Assembly (NCBI GenBank): GCA_017441265.1
Contig: JAFRYE010000050.1
Coordinates: 1-64,000 of the forward strand
Direction: 5' to 3'
Length of the DNA: 64,000 bases
DNA from: Lachnospiraceae bacterium
GTDB lineage: Bacteria; Bacillota; Clostridia; Lachnospirales; Lachnospiraceae
Numbering within the stretch: position 1 is the stretch's first letter; every line of letters begins with the position of its first letter. The notes beneath the pieces were generated by a model. It was not told where the DNA came from. It saw only the letters and a list, made by a program, of their open reading frames with translations, and ran no database searches. This document shows, in pieces, positions 35,601 to 44,457 of this stretch. Made by a program: the position numbers and the translations under genes.

Positions 35601-36627
35601 GTTCCTTCACGTAGCGGTCGGTCTCCGTCGTGCCGGAGATCGTGACAAATGCCCCGTTCTTGACGATCTTCAAAAACTCATCCGCTTCATCCGTTCCGAT
35701 GAACACACGAACACCGATGGAATCCTCGAAGTCCGTGATGTTGAATGTCACTAAAGTCTTCGTCGGGCGCTTCTTCTCCGGGTCATCATTGTCTTTGCGC
35801 ACAAGCTCGCGGCTTTCCACCGTGAAGATCTGACCGGTTATCGTGACGTTTTGGAAGGAATCGAAGATCGAGGAGATCGGCGTGATATCGCTGAAATCGA
35901 AGGTTTTCCCGTAAAATACAAGCGGGTCTGCGGCCGGGCGCTTCTTGCGCACGAACTCCTTCTGGCCTGCCTGTTCCTCCTCGGGTTCTTTCTTCTTGCG
36001 AACCGTGAGATCCTTCGGTTTCGCATCCGCGACGGTCTTGGCCGTGTCACGCCTGCGTATCACTCTTGCAATATGCTCATCCGGGGAATACACGCGCTCC
36101 GGCGGATAGGTGTCCGAGAGATCCTCCGGTTCGCAATAGTCGATCACCACGCCGGAAAAGCGCCCGGTCCAAAACGCGACGCGCTCGGAAAATGCCTTGC
36201 GAAAACTCGATTCATACGCCAGGAACAGATTGTCCCCGGGAAGCGTCAGACGGATTTTTCCGTTGTCAACCACGGCCTTTGCCTCGGAGAGAACGAAATT
36301 GAAGCTCTCGTGATGCATCACCGCATTTTCCGAATTGATCAACGCAAGGAGGTTCGCAAGCGCCTCCTCATCCGAAGAACTCTCCTCAATACACAGAAAG
36401 CGCACCCGCAGTGTTATGTGCCGCATGGTGCCCTGAAAGATCTGATTCTCAATCTCCTTTTCCAACTGCCGGATCGCAGAAAACGGAATCAACTCATCCG
36501 ATTCCGCATGGACGACGATCTCGTCGCCTTCCATCGATGCCGTGATCTTCAGCACGCGAAGACCGCCGGATAATCGAGCGAGCTCCGGTTCCAGCCGGAG
36601 CCCGAGAAATGCCTCATACAACGGCAT
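32635..36627 (-). CDS. polC: DNA polymerase III PolC-type, lacking the exonuclease insert
   Basis: 1330 residues from ATG 36627 (ggagg five bases upstream, 1 bp after the ispG stop) against about 1437 in B. subtilis. Order: N-terminal domain, OB domain (about 250-350), PHP domain starting RVELHCHTQMSDMDAV near residue 369, polymerase core with zinc finger (CKNCNYSDF, CPVCGKPL), catalytic PDIDLNF and TGQHPGGIIV, then the C-terminal fingers and duplex-binding region. In PolC a DEDD 3'-5' exonuclease of about 180 residues normally interrupts the PHP domain after the YxxEAxLVDD stretch. Here GCEGYIVDDES (residues 444-454) is followed within about 25 residues by YHIILLCKNDVGRNNLY, the sequence that normally follows the exonuclease, and no DxExTG motif is present. 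Proofreading would have to come from another protein. Confidence 0.95.
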   Translation of the reverse strand: MPLYEAFLGLRLEPELARLSGGLRVLKITASMEGDEIVVHAESDELIPFSAIRQLEKEIENQIFQGTMRHITLRVRFLCIEESSSDEEALANLLALINSENAVMHHESFNFVLSEAKAVVDNGKIRLTLPGDNLFLAYESSFRKAFSERVAFWTGRFSGVVIDYCEPEDLSDTYPPERVYSPDEHIARVIRRRDTAKTVADAKPKDLTVRKKKEPEEEQAGQKEFVRKKRPAADPLVFYGKTFDFSDITPISSIFDSFQNVTITGQIFTVESRELVRKDNDDPEKKRPTKTLVTFNITDFEDSIGVRVFIGTDEADEFLKIVKNGAFVTISGTTETDRYVKELTVNHVIGMRKAEDFRRKRTDTAPVKRVELHCHTQMSDMDAVVDTATIVKRAFEWGHPAIAITDHGVVQSFVDAAHAIDPSKMFPDDEEKKAAYKKFKIIYGCEGYIVDDESVTKEDGTPFDLEKDKEAIKRLPSYHIILLCKNDVGRNNLYRLVSRSHLDYFFRAKPRIPKSLLRQMREGIIIGSACEAGELFRAIAENKSEEEVKRISDFYDYYEIQPLGNNRYMIDSEKFPQVQNESDLAALNKRIVDLADAHGKMCIATCDVHFLNPEDEIYRRIIMASKKFEDADRQPPLYYRTTDEMLEEFSYLPPKKAYEVVVTNPNRVNSMIEHIAPVRPDKCPPVIENSDQELRKLCYDKAHSWYGDPLPKVVSDRLEKELNSIISNGFAVLYIIAQRLVKHSNDDGYLVGSRGSVGSSFVATMSGITEVNPLPPHYYCKNCNYSDFDSDEVKSYLLKSGFDMPDRICPVCGKPLTKDGQNIPFETFLGFNGDKEPDIDLNFSSEYQSKAHAYTEVLFGKGHTFRAGTVGTVADKTAYGIVKKYYEEHGIEKRSAEIERIAQGCVGVRRSTGQHPGGIIVLPHGEEIDTFTPVQHPANDMTTDTVTTHFDYHKIDHNLLKLDILGHEDPTMIRMLEDITGIDVKTLPMDDPNILSLMLGTEKLGLLPGQSLEGCDQGCLGLPELGTNFVMKMLKETKPQSFSDMIRISGLSHGTDVWTNNTQDLIAQGQCTLSTAICTRDDIMTYLISKGVKNKNAFKIMEKVRKGKGLEPEMEEEMKACDVPDWYIWSCKQIKYMFPKAHACAYVMMAFRVAYFKIYQPLAYYAAFFSIRATNFDYEIMAMGQQKLESKMREYIRRSNSNNKDYALSDKEQGQLRDMRLVQEMYARGFDFWPIDIYRAKTSRFQIIDGKLMPSLTTIADLGAVAAKSIEDNADPDNPFLSLDDFRERCHVGKSVTDRLQAVGVLQGLPESNQMRLEDIFGQNLFETQQ

Positions 36628-36628
36628 A

Positions 36629-37687
36629 TTAGCCTCCCTGCTGCAGACGATCCAACTCCTCTGCCAAAGCCGAAAGCAGCTGATCTTCGGGCATTTTCCG
36701 AAGAATCTCGCCTTTGCGGAACAACAGTCCCTCTCCCTTTCCGCCGGCGATCCCGAGGTCCGCCTCACGGGCCTCGCCGGGGCCGTTCACAACGCACCCC
36801 ATCACAGCTACTTTGATATCCAAGTCATAGTTAGCTACTAATTTTTCCGCGGCCTGCGCAAGGCCGATCAGATCGATCTGCGTTCTCCCGCAGGTCGGGC
36901 AGGAAACCAGTTCCACGCCGCCCTTGCGAAGACCTAAGGTACGCAGGATCAATTTTGCGGAGCGCACTTCCTCTTCGGGCGCTCCCGTCAGCGAAACACG
37001 GATCGTGTCGCCGATCCCTTTTTGTAAAATGATTCCCAGTCCGATGGCGGACTTGATATTTCCGGAATACACCGTTCCGGACTCCGTGATACCGACATGC
37101 AGCGGATACTGCGTTCTCTCGGAGATCAGCTCATGGGCTTTCACCGACATCAAAACGTCCGAGGACTTAATGCTGATCACGATATTATGAAAATCCGCGT
37201 CCTCAAGCATGCGCACTTTGTCGAGTGCGCTCTCCACCAGGCCTTCTGCCGTCACGCCGCCGTATTTTGCGAGAATGTCCTTTTCCAAAGAACCGCTGTT
37301 GACGCCGACGCGGATCGGAATTCCGTGGGCGTTGGCCTCATCGGCCACTGCGCGGATATTCGCAACACCGCCGATGTTGCCGGGATTGATGCGGATCTTA
37401 TCGGCACCTGCGCGGATCGACGCCAGAGCAAGACGGTAATCAAAATGAATATCGGCAACCAGCGGAATGCTGATCTGCCGCTTGATCTCGCGGATCGCCT
37501 CAGCCGCCTCCGGAGTCGGAACCGCAACGCGGATGATTTCGCATCCGAGAGCCGTCAGGGACTGGATCTGCGCCACCGTGGCCGCTACGTCCTCCGTCTT
37601 TGTGTTGCACATCGATTGTATCAAAACCGGATTGTCGCCGCCGATCACTCGATCGCCGATGGCTACGGTCTTTGTCCGCATTCGCAT
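36629..37687 (-). CDS. ispG: 4-hydroxy-3-methylbut-2-en-1-yl diphosphate synthase (flavodoxin)
   Basis: 352 residues. N-terminal TIM-barrel (GGDNPVLIQSMCNTKTEDV) and C-terminal [4Fe-4S] domain with SCPTCGRTQIDL and GCVVNGPGEA. It carries out the reductive ring opening of methylerythritol cyclodiphosphate, the sixth step of the MEP pathway. The ATG at 37687 lies six bases after ggagg; the frame is open for 22 codons upstream, inside rseP. dxr, two genes upstream, is in the same pathway and operon. Confidence 0.97.
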   Translation of the reverse strand: MRMRTKTVAIGDRVIGGDNPVLIQSMCNTKTEDVAATVAQIQSLTALGCEIIRVAVPTPEAAEAIREIKRQISIPLVADIHFDYRLALASIRAGADKIRINPGNIGGVANIRAVADEANAHGIPIRVGVNSGSLEKDILAKYGGVTAEGLVESALDKVRMLEDADFHNIVISIKSSDVLMSVKAHELISERTQYPLHVGITESGTVYSGNIKSAIGLGIILQKGIGDTIRVSLTGAPEEEVRSAKLILRTLGLRKGGVELVSCPTCGRTQIDLIGLAQAAEKLVANYDLDIKVAVMGCVVNGPGEAREADLGIAGGKGEGLLFRKGEILRKMPEDQLLSALAEELDRLQQGG

Positions 37688-37700
37688 ATCAAACCTCCGA

Positions 37701-39209
37701 TCACAGCGGCAGGATTGCGCCGAAAACGTTGACGATATCATTGTACAGAACAAATACCATCAACAGCATCAGCAGGATGAAACCGATCAGCGTAACTACA
37801 CCCTCGACCTTCGGGTTCACCTTCTTTCCGCGTATCGCCTCGATAAAGAGGAACAACAGCCGGCCGCCGTCCAGCGCCGGGATCGGCAGAAGGTTCATAA
37901 CGCCGAGGTTGGCGCTCAGTAAAACGCCCCAGTTGATCAGGTTGAGGAACGAGTAGAACGCGCCGTCCTCCTCATAACTCTCTTCCACGACATCGCCGAT
38001 CTCGTCGACGATGCGCACTACACCGCCGACATCCTTGCGGGACGCCTTGCCGCTCAACAGATACCCGAGGCTCTTCACGGTCGCTTTGATCCAGTATCCG
38101 ACCTCGTGCAATCCGTAGCCGATGGTGCCGAAGAATCCGGCTTTCTCACGGATGTAATTGGCGTTATAGGAAAATCCGAGCTGACGCTCCTGCGTCAGGA
38201 TCGGCTGCACGTTGAATGTCAGTTCCTTACCGTCTCTTTGAACGACAAAATGCATGACGTCGTCACCGATCGGATTTTTCTCCGTGTAGTCCATGAAAGC
38301 AAGGCCCGAAGCGATCTCAACGCCGTTTACGCTGATGATCGTATCGCCCCCGCGCATGCCTGCCTTCGCAGCAGCACCTGACGTTTCGCTCAGCGTCATC
38401 GGCGAGTTGGATGCCGTGTAACTGATCCCGCACAGATACTTGGAGATCAATTTTGACGCGTACGTCTTCTCGACCACGGTTCCGTCCTCTTTGCGGAACT
38501 TGATCGTCACGTTCTCGGGAATATCGTCAAACTGCGTATACAATGCAACATCGCGGCCGACCGTGATGGAGTGTCCGTCGTACTCAAGGATCGTATCACC
38601 CTTCGCGAGTCCGGTCTCCGCCGCCACCTCCTCGGAAACGCCGTCAACCAGCGCCGGGTCGTACCCGATGGAACCGATGATGATGCATGCGAGTAAAAAC
38701 GCGAGAATAAAGTTGAAAAAAGGTCCCGCGAAGATAATGCTGATCCGTTGCCAAACATTCTTGCTTCCGAAGCTTCCCTCTTCGGGCTCTTTCTCCGCAG
38801 GTTCCCCCGCACCGGTCTTGTCTGCCCCGGCATTCTCCGCGGACTCCGCTCCGAGCACGGACACCTCTTCCGCGCCGTCCTCCGCCTCTTCGGACGAGGA
38901 CTCGGTCTCAACCATGATGGCGTCATTTTCCCCGAGCATCAGACACGAGCCGCCGAACGGCAGCAGTTTTAAAGACCAGCAGGTACCCATCATGTGCCAG
39001 CTCAAAAGCCTCGGACCCATGCCGAGGGAAAACTCCCTGACGGTCACACCGTTGATCCGGGCAACCAGAAAATGACCGAACTCATGGAAGCAGATCACCA
39101 CTCCGATCATAAAGATCGCCAGCAAAATGTTCGTATGGTTCGTCAATACCAGCGCAACAATCGCAGCCACCAGCAAAACCGCGCCGATGATCGTGTTTTT
39201 GTTTTTCAT
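37701..39209 (-). CDS. rseP: Site-2 zinc metalloprotease RseP/RasP
   Basis: 502 residues. HEFGHFLVARI near residue 43 supplies the two zinc histidines and catalytic glutamate, a PDZ domain (GMRGGDTIISVNGVE) is in the middle and NLLPIPALDGGRLLF near the end supplies the third zinc ligand. There are four or more membrane segments. An acidic stretch of about 60 residues (ETESSSEEAEDGAEEVSVLG onward, about residues 93-150) lies between the first and second membrane segments and makes the protein longer than the ~420 residue norm. RasP cleaves anti-sigma factors and signal peptides in the membrane. ATG 39209 is eight bases after gagg, 5 bp after the dxr stop. Confidence 0.95.
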   Translation of the reverse strand: MKNKNTIIGAVLLVAAIVALVLTNHTNILLAIFMIGVVICFHEFGHFLVARINGVTVREFSLGMGPRLLSWHMMGTCWSLKLLPFGGSCLMLGENDAIMVETESSSEEAEDGAEEVSVLGAESAENAGADKTGAGEPAEKEPEEGSFGSKNVWQRISIIFAGPFFNFILAFLLACIIIGSIGYDPALVDGVSEEVAAETGLAKGDTILEYDGHSITVGRDVALYTQFDDIPENVTIKFRKEDGTVVEKTYASKLISKYLCGISYTASNSPMTLSETSGAAAKAGMRGGDTIISVNGVEIASGLAFMDYTEKNPIGDDVMHFVVQRDGKELTFNVQPILTQERQLGFSYNANYIREKAGFFGTIGYGLHEVGYWIKATVKSLGYLLSGKASRKDVGGVVRIVDEIGDVVEESYEEDGAFYSFLNLINWGVLLSANLGVMNLLPIPALDGGRLLFLFIEAIRGKKVNPKVEGVVTLIGFILLMLLMVFVLYNDIVNVFGAILPL

Positions 39210-39214
39210 CTCTC

Positions 39215-40408
39215 TCACCTCGAAAGCATCTCACGGACTTCCGCCTCTGCAGCCAGAACATCCTCAAGCGAAGGCGCCGCCTTGATGCTGTGTTTCTCCG
39301 TCGCACGCTCGATCATGCGCGGAATATCCATGAAGCCGCACTCGCCGGCCAGGAATTCCGCTACCGCGAACTCATTTGCCGCATTGTAAACAACAGGAAG
39401 CGTCGTGCCGGTCATCTGACCGTAGGAGCAGTCCGTCGCAAGCACGTCGCGCGCCATGGAAAATGCCGGAAAATTCTCCCAATCCGGCCGGAAAAATTCC
39501 AATTTTCCGACACAGAACAGATCCAATTCATCCGCGATCCGGGCCTTGCGCTCCGGATAACAGATCGCATATTCGATCGGCAGCCGCATGTCCGGCGTGC
39601 CCATCTGACCGATGACCGCTCCGTCGACAAACTCCACCGCGGAATGCAGAACGCTCTGCGGATGAACGAGCACTTCGATCTGATCCGCCGAAAGCCCGAA
39701 CAGCCAGCGCGCCTCCATCATCTCCAGTCCCTTGTTGACCATCGTTGCGGAATCGATCGTGATCTTCCGACCCATCGACCAGTTCGGATGCTTCAATGCA
39801 TCCTCTACGGTGAACGATTCCATCTCCTGCTTCGTCTTTCCCCGGAACGGTCCGCCCGAGGCCGTCAGCAGGATCCTGCGTATGGACGGATGACCGCGGA
39901 AGAAGCAGTCGCGATCGCCCGAAAGCGTCTGCAGGGATTGGAAAATGGCCGAATGCTCGCTGTCGATCGGATACAGGGAAACGTTGTATTGTTCCGTGAG
40001 AGGCACGATGATATGACCTGCCGCCACCAGGGTTTCCTTGTTTGCGAGCGCGATCGTCTTGCCGGCTTTGATCGCCGCGATCGTCGGCCGAATACCGATC
40101 ATTCCGACCAATGCGACAACCGTCATCGTTGCATTGTCATACGACGCGCATTCCGAAAGGCCCTCTGCGCCGCACACGATCTTCACATCCGGCATGTCGG
40201 AAAGTCGTTCCCGGAGTTCGTCATATGCGGACTCCTCATAAATCTCCACCAGTTCCGGATGAAACTCCCTTGCCTGCTCGGCCAGAAGCTTCACACTGCT
40301 TTTCGCCGCAAGCGCAGTAACCCGCAACTCGTCGGGATAGCGCCGGACCAGTTCCAATGTCTGTTTACCGATGGACCCCGTCGAGCCCAGCACCGATAAC
40401 TTCTTCAT
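39215..40408 (-). CDS. dxr: 1-deoxy-D-xylulose-5-phosphate reductoisomerase
   Basis: 397 residues, standard. N-terminal NADPH-binding GSTGSIGKQTLELVRR, metal/substrate region with IDSEHSAIFQ, LTASGGPFRGK and NWSMGRKITIDSATMVNKGLE. It makes MEP, the committed precursor of isoprenoids. In the same operon, ispG serves the same pathway and uppS uses its product. Confidence 0.98.
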   Translation of the reverse strand: MKKLSVLGSTGSIGKQTLELVRRYPDELRVTALAAKSSVKLLAEQAREFHPELVEIYEESAYDELRERLSDMPDVKIVCGAEGLSECASYDNATMTVVALVGMIGIRPTIAAIKAGKTIALANKETLVAAGHIIVPLTEQYNVSLYPIDSEHSAIFQSLQTLSGDRDCFFRGHPSIRRILLTASGGPFRGKTKQEMESFTVEDALKHPNWSMGRKITIDSATMVNKGLEMMEARWLFGLSADQIEVLVHPQSVLHSAVEFVDGAVIGQMGTPDMRLPIEYAICYPERKARIADELDLFCVGKLEFFRPDWENFPAFSMARDVLATDCSYGQMTGTTLPVVYNAANEFAVAEFLAGECGFMDIPRMIERATEKHSIKAAPSLEDVLAAEAEVREMLSR

Positions 40409-40429
40409 CGCAATTCACTCCCCGAAATA

Positions 40430-41233
40430 TCAACCGAACACCGAGATCAGTAGCAGATACACTGCCGGTGCCGTAAAGATCACACTGTCGAACCGGTCGA
40501 GAATTCCGCCGTGTCCCGGAATCAGCGTGCCGTAATCCTTGATACCGAACTGCCGCTTGATCCCCGATGCCGCCAGATCGCCGAACTGCGAAAGCACGGA
40601 AGCGCAGGCGCAGATTACCGGGAACGCGATCAACGGGCTTGCCACGGACGTCAGCGAGCTTCGGAAAATAAGAGCGTACACAAAGCCAAGCAAAGCTGCT
40701 CCCAAAACGCCGCCGACACAGCCTTCCACGGACTTCTTCGGGCTCAGCACCGGGAACGCCTTATGCTTTCCGATCAAGCGACCGACGCAGTACGCGCTGG
40801 TGTCCGATCCCCATGCTCCGAGGAACACAAGCCACACCAGATATGCACCGCTGTCCATGATTCGGACGCGGTAGATGCACGCAAGCATCACGGCCACATA
40901 CACGACGCCGAAAAATGCCGCAAGCACCTGCTTGAAATCTATGTTCGGGTATCCGATGACGAAAACGATCATCTCGGCGAGCAAAAACAGCATGATCCCG
41001 GGAAGGATCCAGGAATCCTTCTCGAACAAAAGAAGAACATAATAGCCGCATGCCGCAAGATATCCGAGTATGGCCGCCGGTCCGAAGCCGGCGCCGAACA
41101 CACGGTTCAACTCAAACATGCCGATCAACGAAACGGCAAGTAAAACACCCCAAAGAACATACCCCCCGAAAGCAATCGCTCCGATTGCGATCAGAACTAA
41201 CAAAACCCCGCTGATCAAACGTTGTTTAAACAT
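40430..41233 (-). CDS. cdsA: Phosphatidate cytidylyltransferase
   Basis: 267 residues with about seven membrane segments and the CDP-alcohol family end signature LIPGHGGILDRFDSVIFTAP. It makes CDP-diacylglycerol, the branch point for phospholipids. It lies 16 bp after uppS and 21 bp before dxr, the standard order uppS-cdsA-dxr-rseP seen across bacteria. Confidence 0.96.
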   Translation of the reverse strand: MFKQRLISGVLLVLIAIGAIAFGGYVLWGVLLAVSLIGMFELNRVFGAGFGPAAILGYLAACGYYVLLLFEKDSWILPGIMLFLLAEMIVFVIGYPNIDFKQVLAAFFGVVYVAVMLACIYRVRIMDSGAYLVWLVFLGAWGSDTSAYCVGRLIGKHKAFPVLSPKKSVEGCVGGVLGAALLGFVYALIFRSSLTSVASPLIAFPVICACASVLSQFGDLAASGIKRQFGIKDYGTLIPGHGGILDRFDSVIFTAPAVYLLLISVFG

Positions 41234-41249
41234 GGATCCTCCCGAGTGG

Positions 41250-41966
41250 TTATTTTACGCCGCCGAAGCGACGGTCGCGCGTCGAATAGTAATCGATGGC
41301 CTTTTGAAGCTCTTTCTTGTTGAAATCCGGCCACAGTACATCCGTGAAATAAAACTCCGTGTAAGCAAGCTGCCAGGGCAGGAAATTGGACGTCCGCATC
41401 TCACCGCTCGTGCGGATCAAAAGATCCGGATACGGTATCCCCGCCGTGTCGAAATAGGAATAGAACACCGCCTCGTCGAGCTCGTCGGGCTTCTTCCGTC
41501 CTTCGGCGCAATCCAGTGCAAACGCTTTCGCCGCACGCATGATCTCGTCCCGCCCGCCGTAGTTGATCGCCACCTGGAACTGCAGCCCCGTGTTGACCGA
41601 GGACACCCGTTCCAGTGTGCGGATACTCTCCCGCAGATCGTCGTCCAGTGCAGAAATATCACCGATGACGCGAACCCGCATATTGTTCTTACTGCTTCGG
41701 GCGATACTGTCCTTCATGTATTTGCGAAGAAGCTTCATCAGGGCGTCGACCTCTTCCTTCGGTCTTGCCCAGTTTTCCGTGGAAAATGCGTAGATCGTCA
41801 AATACTCAATACCCAGATTGTATGCATCCTCGCAGATCTGCTCCGCAACGCGGCTGCCCTGCGCATGACCGGCATTTCTCGGCAGAAAGCGCTTCTTCGC
41901 CCACCGTCCGTTGCCGTCCATGATGATCGCCACATGTCTGGGAACTGTCTTTTCTTCCGTTGCCAT
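41250..41966 (-). CDS. uppS: Undecaprenyl diphosphate synthase (isoprenyl transferase)
   Basis: 238 residues. MDGNGRWAKKR at the N-terminus holds the catalytic aspartate, followed by LTIYAFSTENWARP and the end motif IRTSGEMRTSNFLPWQLAYTE (key residues R-T-S-G-E, W-Q). It elongates farnesyl diphosphate to the C55 carrier for cell wall synthesis. ATG 41966 lies about 80 bp after frr, with a hairpin in between. Confidence 0.97.
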   Translation of the reverse strand: MATEEKTVPRHVAIIMDGNGRWAKKRFLPRNAGHAQGSRVAEQICEDAYNLGIEYLTIYAFSTENWARPKEEVDALMKLLRKYMKDSIARSSKNNMRVRVIGDISALDDDLRESIRTLERVSSVNTGLQFQVAINYGGRDEIMRAAKAFALDCAEGRKKPDELDEAVFYSYFDTAGIPYPDLLIRTSGEMRTSNFLPWQLAYTEFYFTDVLWPDFNKKELQKAIDYYSTRDRRFGGVK

Positions 41967-42001
41967 TTGCCTTCCTATCCCGGTTTCGTCCCCGCAATCG
42001 A

Positions 42002-42024
42002 AAAGGGCGTCGCCGACGCCCTTT
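42002..42024 (-). terminator. Hairpin between frr and uppS
   Basis: 10-bp stem aaagggcgtc / gacgcccttt with a 3-base loop. On the minus strand only about four Ts follow, so it is probably a leaky terminator or mRNA stabiliser inside the operon. Confidence 0.55.
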
Positions 42025-42045
42025 CGAAGTCTTGCCAGAAAGACT

Positions 42046-42594
42046 TTATACCGTCATAATCTCTTTCGTCTTATCCTCGATCGTCTTGTCAATCTCTTCG
42101 ATGAACTTGTCGGTCATCTTCTGAGCGTCGGTCTCCATCTTCTTGGTCTCATCCTCGGAGATTTCCTTGCCGGCCTTCTTGATCGCGTCATTTGCGTCAC
42201 GGCGGATATTGCGGATCGCAACCTTCGCCGCCTCGCCCTTCTTCTTTACGTCCTTCGCAAGTTCCTTACGGCGATCCTCCGTGAGCTCGGGGAACGTCAG
42301 ACGGATGATCTTGCCGTCGTTGCTCGGCGTGATACCGATGTCGGAAGCCATGATCGCCTTCTCGATCTCCTTGATCATCTTCGACTCCCAGGGCTGGATC
42401 GCGATCACGCGCGCTTCCGGAACGGAAACGTTCGCAACGCCCTGAAGGTTGGTCTGTGTGCCGTAATAATCCACGCGGATCTTATCCAGCAAATGCGGAT
42501 TCGCACGACCTGCGCGAATGTTCGCATACTCCTCCTTGAGGAAGTCGATCGTCTTGTTCATGGATGCCTCAAAGGGCTTCAAAACCTCATTCAT
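42046..42594 (-). CDS. frr: Ribosome recycling factor
   Basis: 182 residues, typical. Landmarks: YANIRAGRANPHLLDKIRVDYYGT at the N-terminus (key R-A-G-R-A), NDGKIIRLTFPELTEDRRKEL in the middle. With EF-G it splits post-termination ribosomes. ATG 42594 follows ggaggtagcaaact. pyrH-frr adjacency is conserved. Confidence 0.98.
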   Translation of the reverse strand: MNEVLKPFEASMNKTIDFLKEEYANIRAGRANPHLLDKIRVDYYGTQTNLQGVANVSVPEARVIAIQPWESKMIKEIEKAIMASDIGITPSNDGKIIRLTFPELTEDRRKELAKDVKKKGEAAKVAIRNIRRDANDAIKKAGKEISEDETKKMETDAQKMTDKFIEEIDKTIEDKTKEIMTV

Positions 42595-42632
42595 AGTTTG
42601 CTACCTCCTTGTGTCTTGCGTGTATTGACCGT

Positions 42633-43340
42633 TCAGTCCACGGTCACAACCGTGCCGGTATTGGTGCCGGAGACATTTTTCACGATCCCGTCAGGCTCCT
42701 GCAGGGAAAATACCAGTGTCGGAATCTTGTTCTCCATGCACATGACCGTCGCGGTCAAATCCAAAATCTTCAGTTTGCGGTCGAGCAGTTCCTGATACGA
42801 AACCTCCGTATACTTCTTCGCATCGGGATTCGTCTTCGGATCGGAGTCGTAAACTCCGTCAACCGCACGCGCCATCACGATGGCATCGCAGTCGAGCTGG
42901 ATTGCCCGGAGCGCCGTCGCGGTATCCGTTGAAAAATACGGATGCCCCGTGCCTCCCGCGAGGAAAATGACGCTGCCGCTCTTCATCGCAGCCACCGCCT
43001 TGTCCTTGGAGAACAACTCGCTCACCGTACCGCAGGCAAACGGCGTGAAGATCTCCGTCTTCATCCCGCAGCAGCGGCAAATCTCGGACATATAAATGCA
43101 GTTCATAACCGTGGCGAGCATTCCGATGGAATCCGCCTTCGTACGGTCGATCGTCTCGCTGGAACGGCCTCTCCAGAAATTACCGCCGCCGATCACGATG
43201 GCAACTTCCGTCCCGCCTGCTACCAGCTTCGCGATCTGGCCTGCAACCTCCATGCAGGTGGCCTCGTCAAAGCCGGTCTTTTTGTCTCCGGCGAGAGCTT
43301 CTCCGCTCAATTTCAAAAGAATTCTTGAATACTTACTCAA
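42633..43340 (-). CDS. pyrH: UMP kinase
   Basis: 235 residues from a TTG at 43340, which has ggagg six bases upstream; a GTG at 43385 would add 15 residues but lies upstream of that site. Motifs: RILLKLSGEALAG at the N-terminus, VIGGGNFWRGR and DGVYDSDPKTNPDAK. It phosphorylates UMP to UDP as a hexamer. It is the first gene of the long pyrH-to-polC run. Confidence 0.96.
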   Translation of the reverse strand: MSKYSRILLKLSGEALAGDKKTGFDEATCMEVAGQIAKLVAGGTEVAIVIGGGNFWRGRSSETIDRTKADSIGMLATVMNCIYMSEICRCCGMKTEIFTPFACGTVSELFSKDKAVAAMKSGSVIFLAGGTGHPYFSTDTATALRAIQLDCDAIVMARAVDGVYDSDPKTNPDAKKYTEVSYQELLDRKLKILDLTATVMCMENKIPTLVFSLQEPDGIVKNVSGTNTGTVVTVD

Positions 43341-43424
43341 GGTTCCCCTCCTTCGGGTGAAGCCGAAATCTTTCTGTGGACTCACCCATTTGTCATTCTA
43401 ACATATTTGCATTTTCAAATCAAT
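43341..43424 (-). promoter_or_regulatory. Promoter and leader of the pyrH-polC operon
   Basis: Minus-strand -35 TTGATT (43419-43424) and -10 TAGAAT (43396-43401) with a 17-base spacer. The leader contains an inverted repeat, gggtga / tcaccc (43355-43360 and 43383-43388), just ahead of the ribosome binding site. Confidence 0.8.
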
Positions 43425-43429
43425 AAAAA

Positions 43430-43467
43430 ATGAAGTCTTCGAAAGGTTTCTTCCGAAGACTTCATTG
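43430..43467 (-). terminator. Terminator after tsf
   Basis: 13-bp perfect stem aatgaagtcttcg / cgaagacttcatt, 12-base loop, followed on the minus strand by TTTT(ATTG). It closes the rpsB-tsf unit immediately ahead of the pyrH promoter. Confidence 0.9.
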
Positions 43468-43491
43468 AGTTCTTGTATTGATCCCACGGGA

Positions 43492-44421
43492 TTACTTGCC
43501 CATCTGCTTAGCAACTTCCTCAGCGAAATTCTCCTCACGCTTCTCCATGCCCTCACCGGTCTCGAAGCGTACGAACTTCACGATGTCAAGATCCTTGGAA
43601 ACGCTTGCAACATATGCAGCAACCTTCTTCTCCTGATCCTTGACATAGATCTGATCAACAAGGCAGATCTCCTTGAGCTCTTTGTCAAGACGCCCCGGAA
43701 CGATACGCTCGATAACGATGTTCTCCGGCTTCGGCTTAGCGCTCTCGGCATTCTCCTTCAAAGCCTCTTTCGTGATGATCTCGGTCTCGGAAGCAATGAA
43801 GTCAGCGGAAATCTCTTCCTTGCGAACGTATGCGGGCTTCATAGCGCAAACCTGCATAGCGATATTCTTAGCGCACTCGATGTTCGCCTCGTTAGCCTCG
43901 CCCTTCATCTGAACAAGGATACCGAGCTTGCCGCCGTTGTGGATGTAGCTTACTACGAAGCCGTCCTCAGCAACGATCTTCTCGAAACGACGAACGGAAA
44001 TCTTCTCACCGATAACGGCAACAAGATTGGCAACAGCCTCCTTCACGGTGATGGAAGGATCCTCGCACCAAGGCGAAGCAAGGAAGCAGTCGATGCAGGC
44101 AGCATCCGTCTCGGAAGCCTGCTTAGCAACCTTTGCAACGAAATCCTGGAACTTCTCGTTCTTAGCAACGAAGTCGGTCTCAGAGTTAACTTCAACAACC
44201 GCAGCGACCTTGTTGTCAGCGGTTACACAGGCAGCGCAGATGCCCTCAGCGGCAATTCTGCTCTCCTTCTTAGCAGCCTTGGCCAAACCGTTCTCACGAA
44301 GCCATACAACTGCCTTTTCCATATCTCCGTCAGTCTCGGTCAGCGCCTTCTTGCAGTCCATCATTCCGGCGCCGGTCGTCTCTCGGAGATCCTTTACCAT
44401 GCTTGCTGTAATCGTAGCCAT
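43492..44421 (-). CDS. tsf: Elongation factor Ts
   Basis: 309 residues. The N-terminal UBA-like domain with MVKDLRETTGAGMMDCKKAL and the core TDFVAKNE and IHNGGKLGILVQ motifs are all present. It exchanges GDP for GTP on EF-Tu. It follows rpsB by 36 bp in the conserved rpsB-tsf order. Confidence 0.98.
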   Translation of the reverse strand: MATITASMVKDLRETTGAGMMDCKKALTETDGDMEKAVVWLRENGLAKAAKKESRIAAEGICAACVTADNKVAAVVEVNSETDFVAKNEKFQDFVAKVAKQASETDAACIDCFLASPWCEDPSITVKEAVANLVAVIGEKISVRRFEKIVAEDGFVVSYIHNGGKLGILVQMKGEANEANIECAKNIAMQVCAMKPAYVRKEEISADFIASETEIITKEALKENAESAKPKPENIVIERIVPGRLDKELKEICLVDQIYVKDQEKKVAAYVASVSKDLDIVKFVRFETGEGMEKREENFAEEVAKQMGK

Positions 44422-44457
44422 AGTTTTTCTCCTTGATCTGTTTTAGTATGCCGCAAA

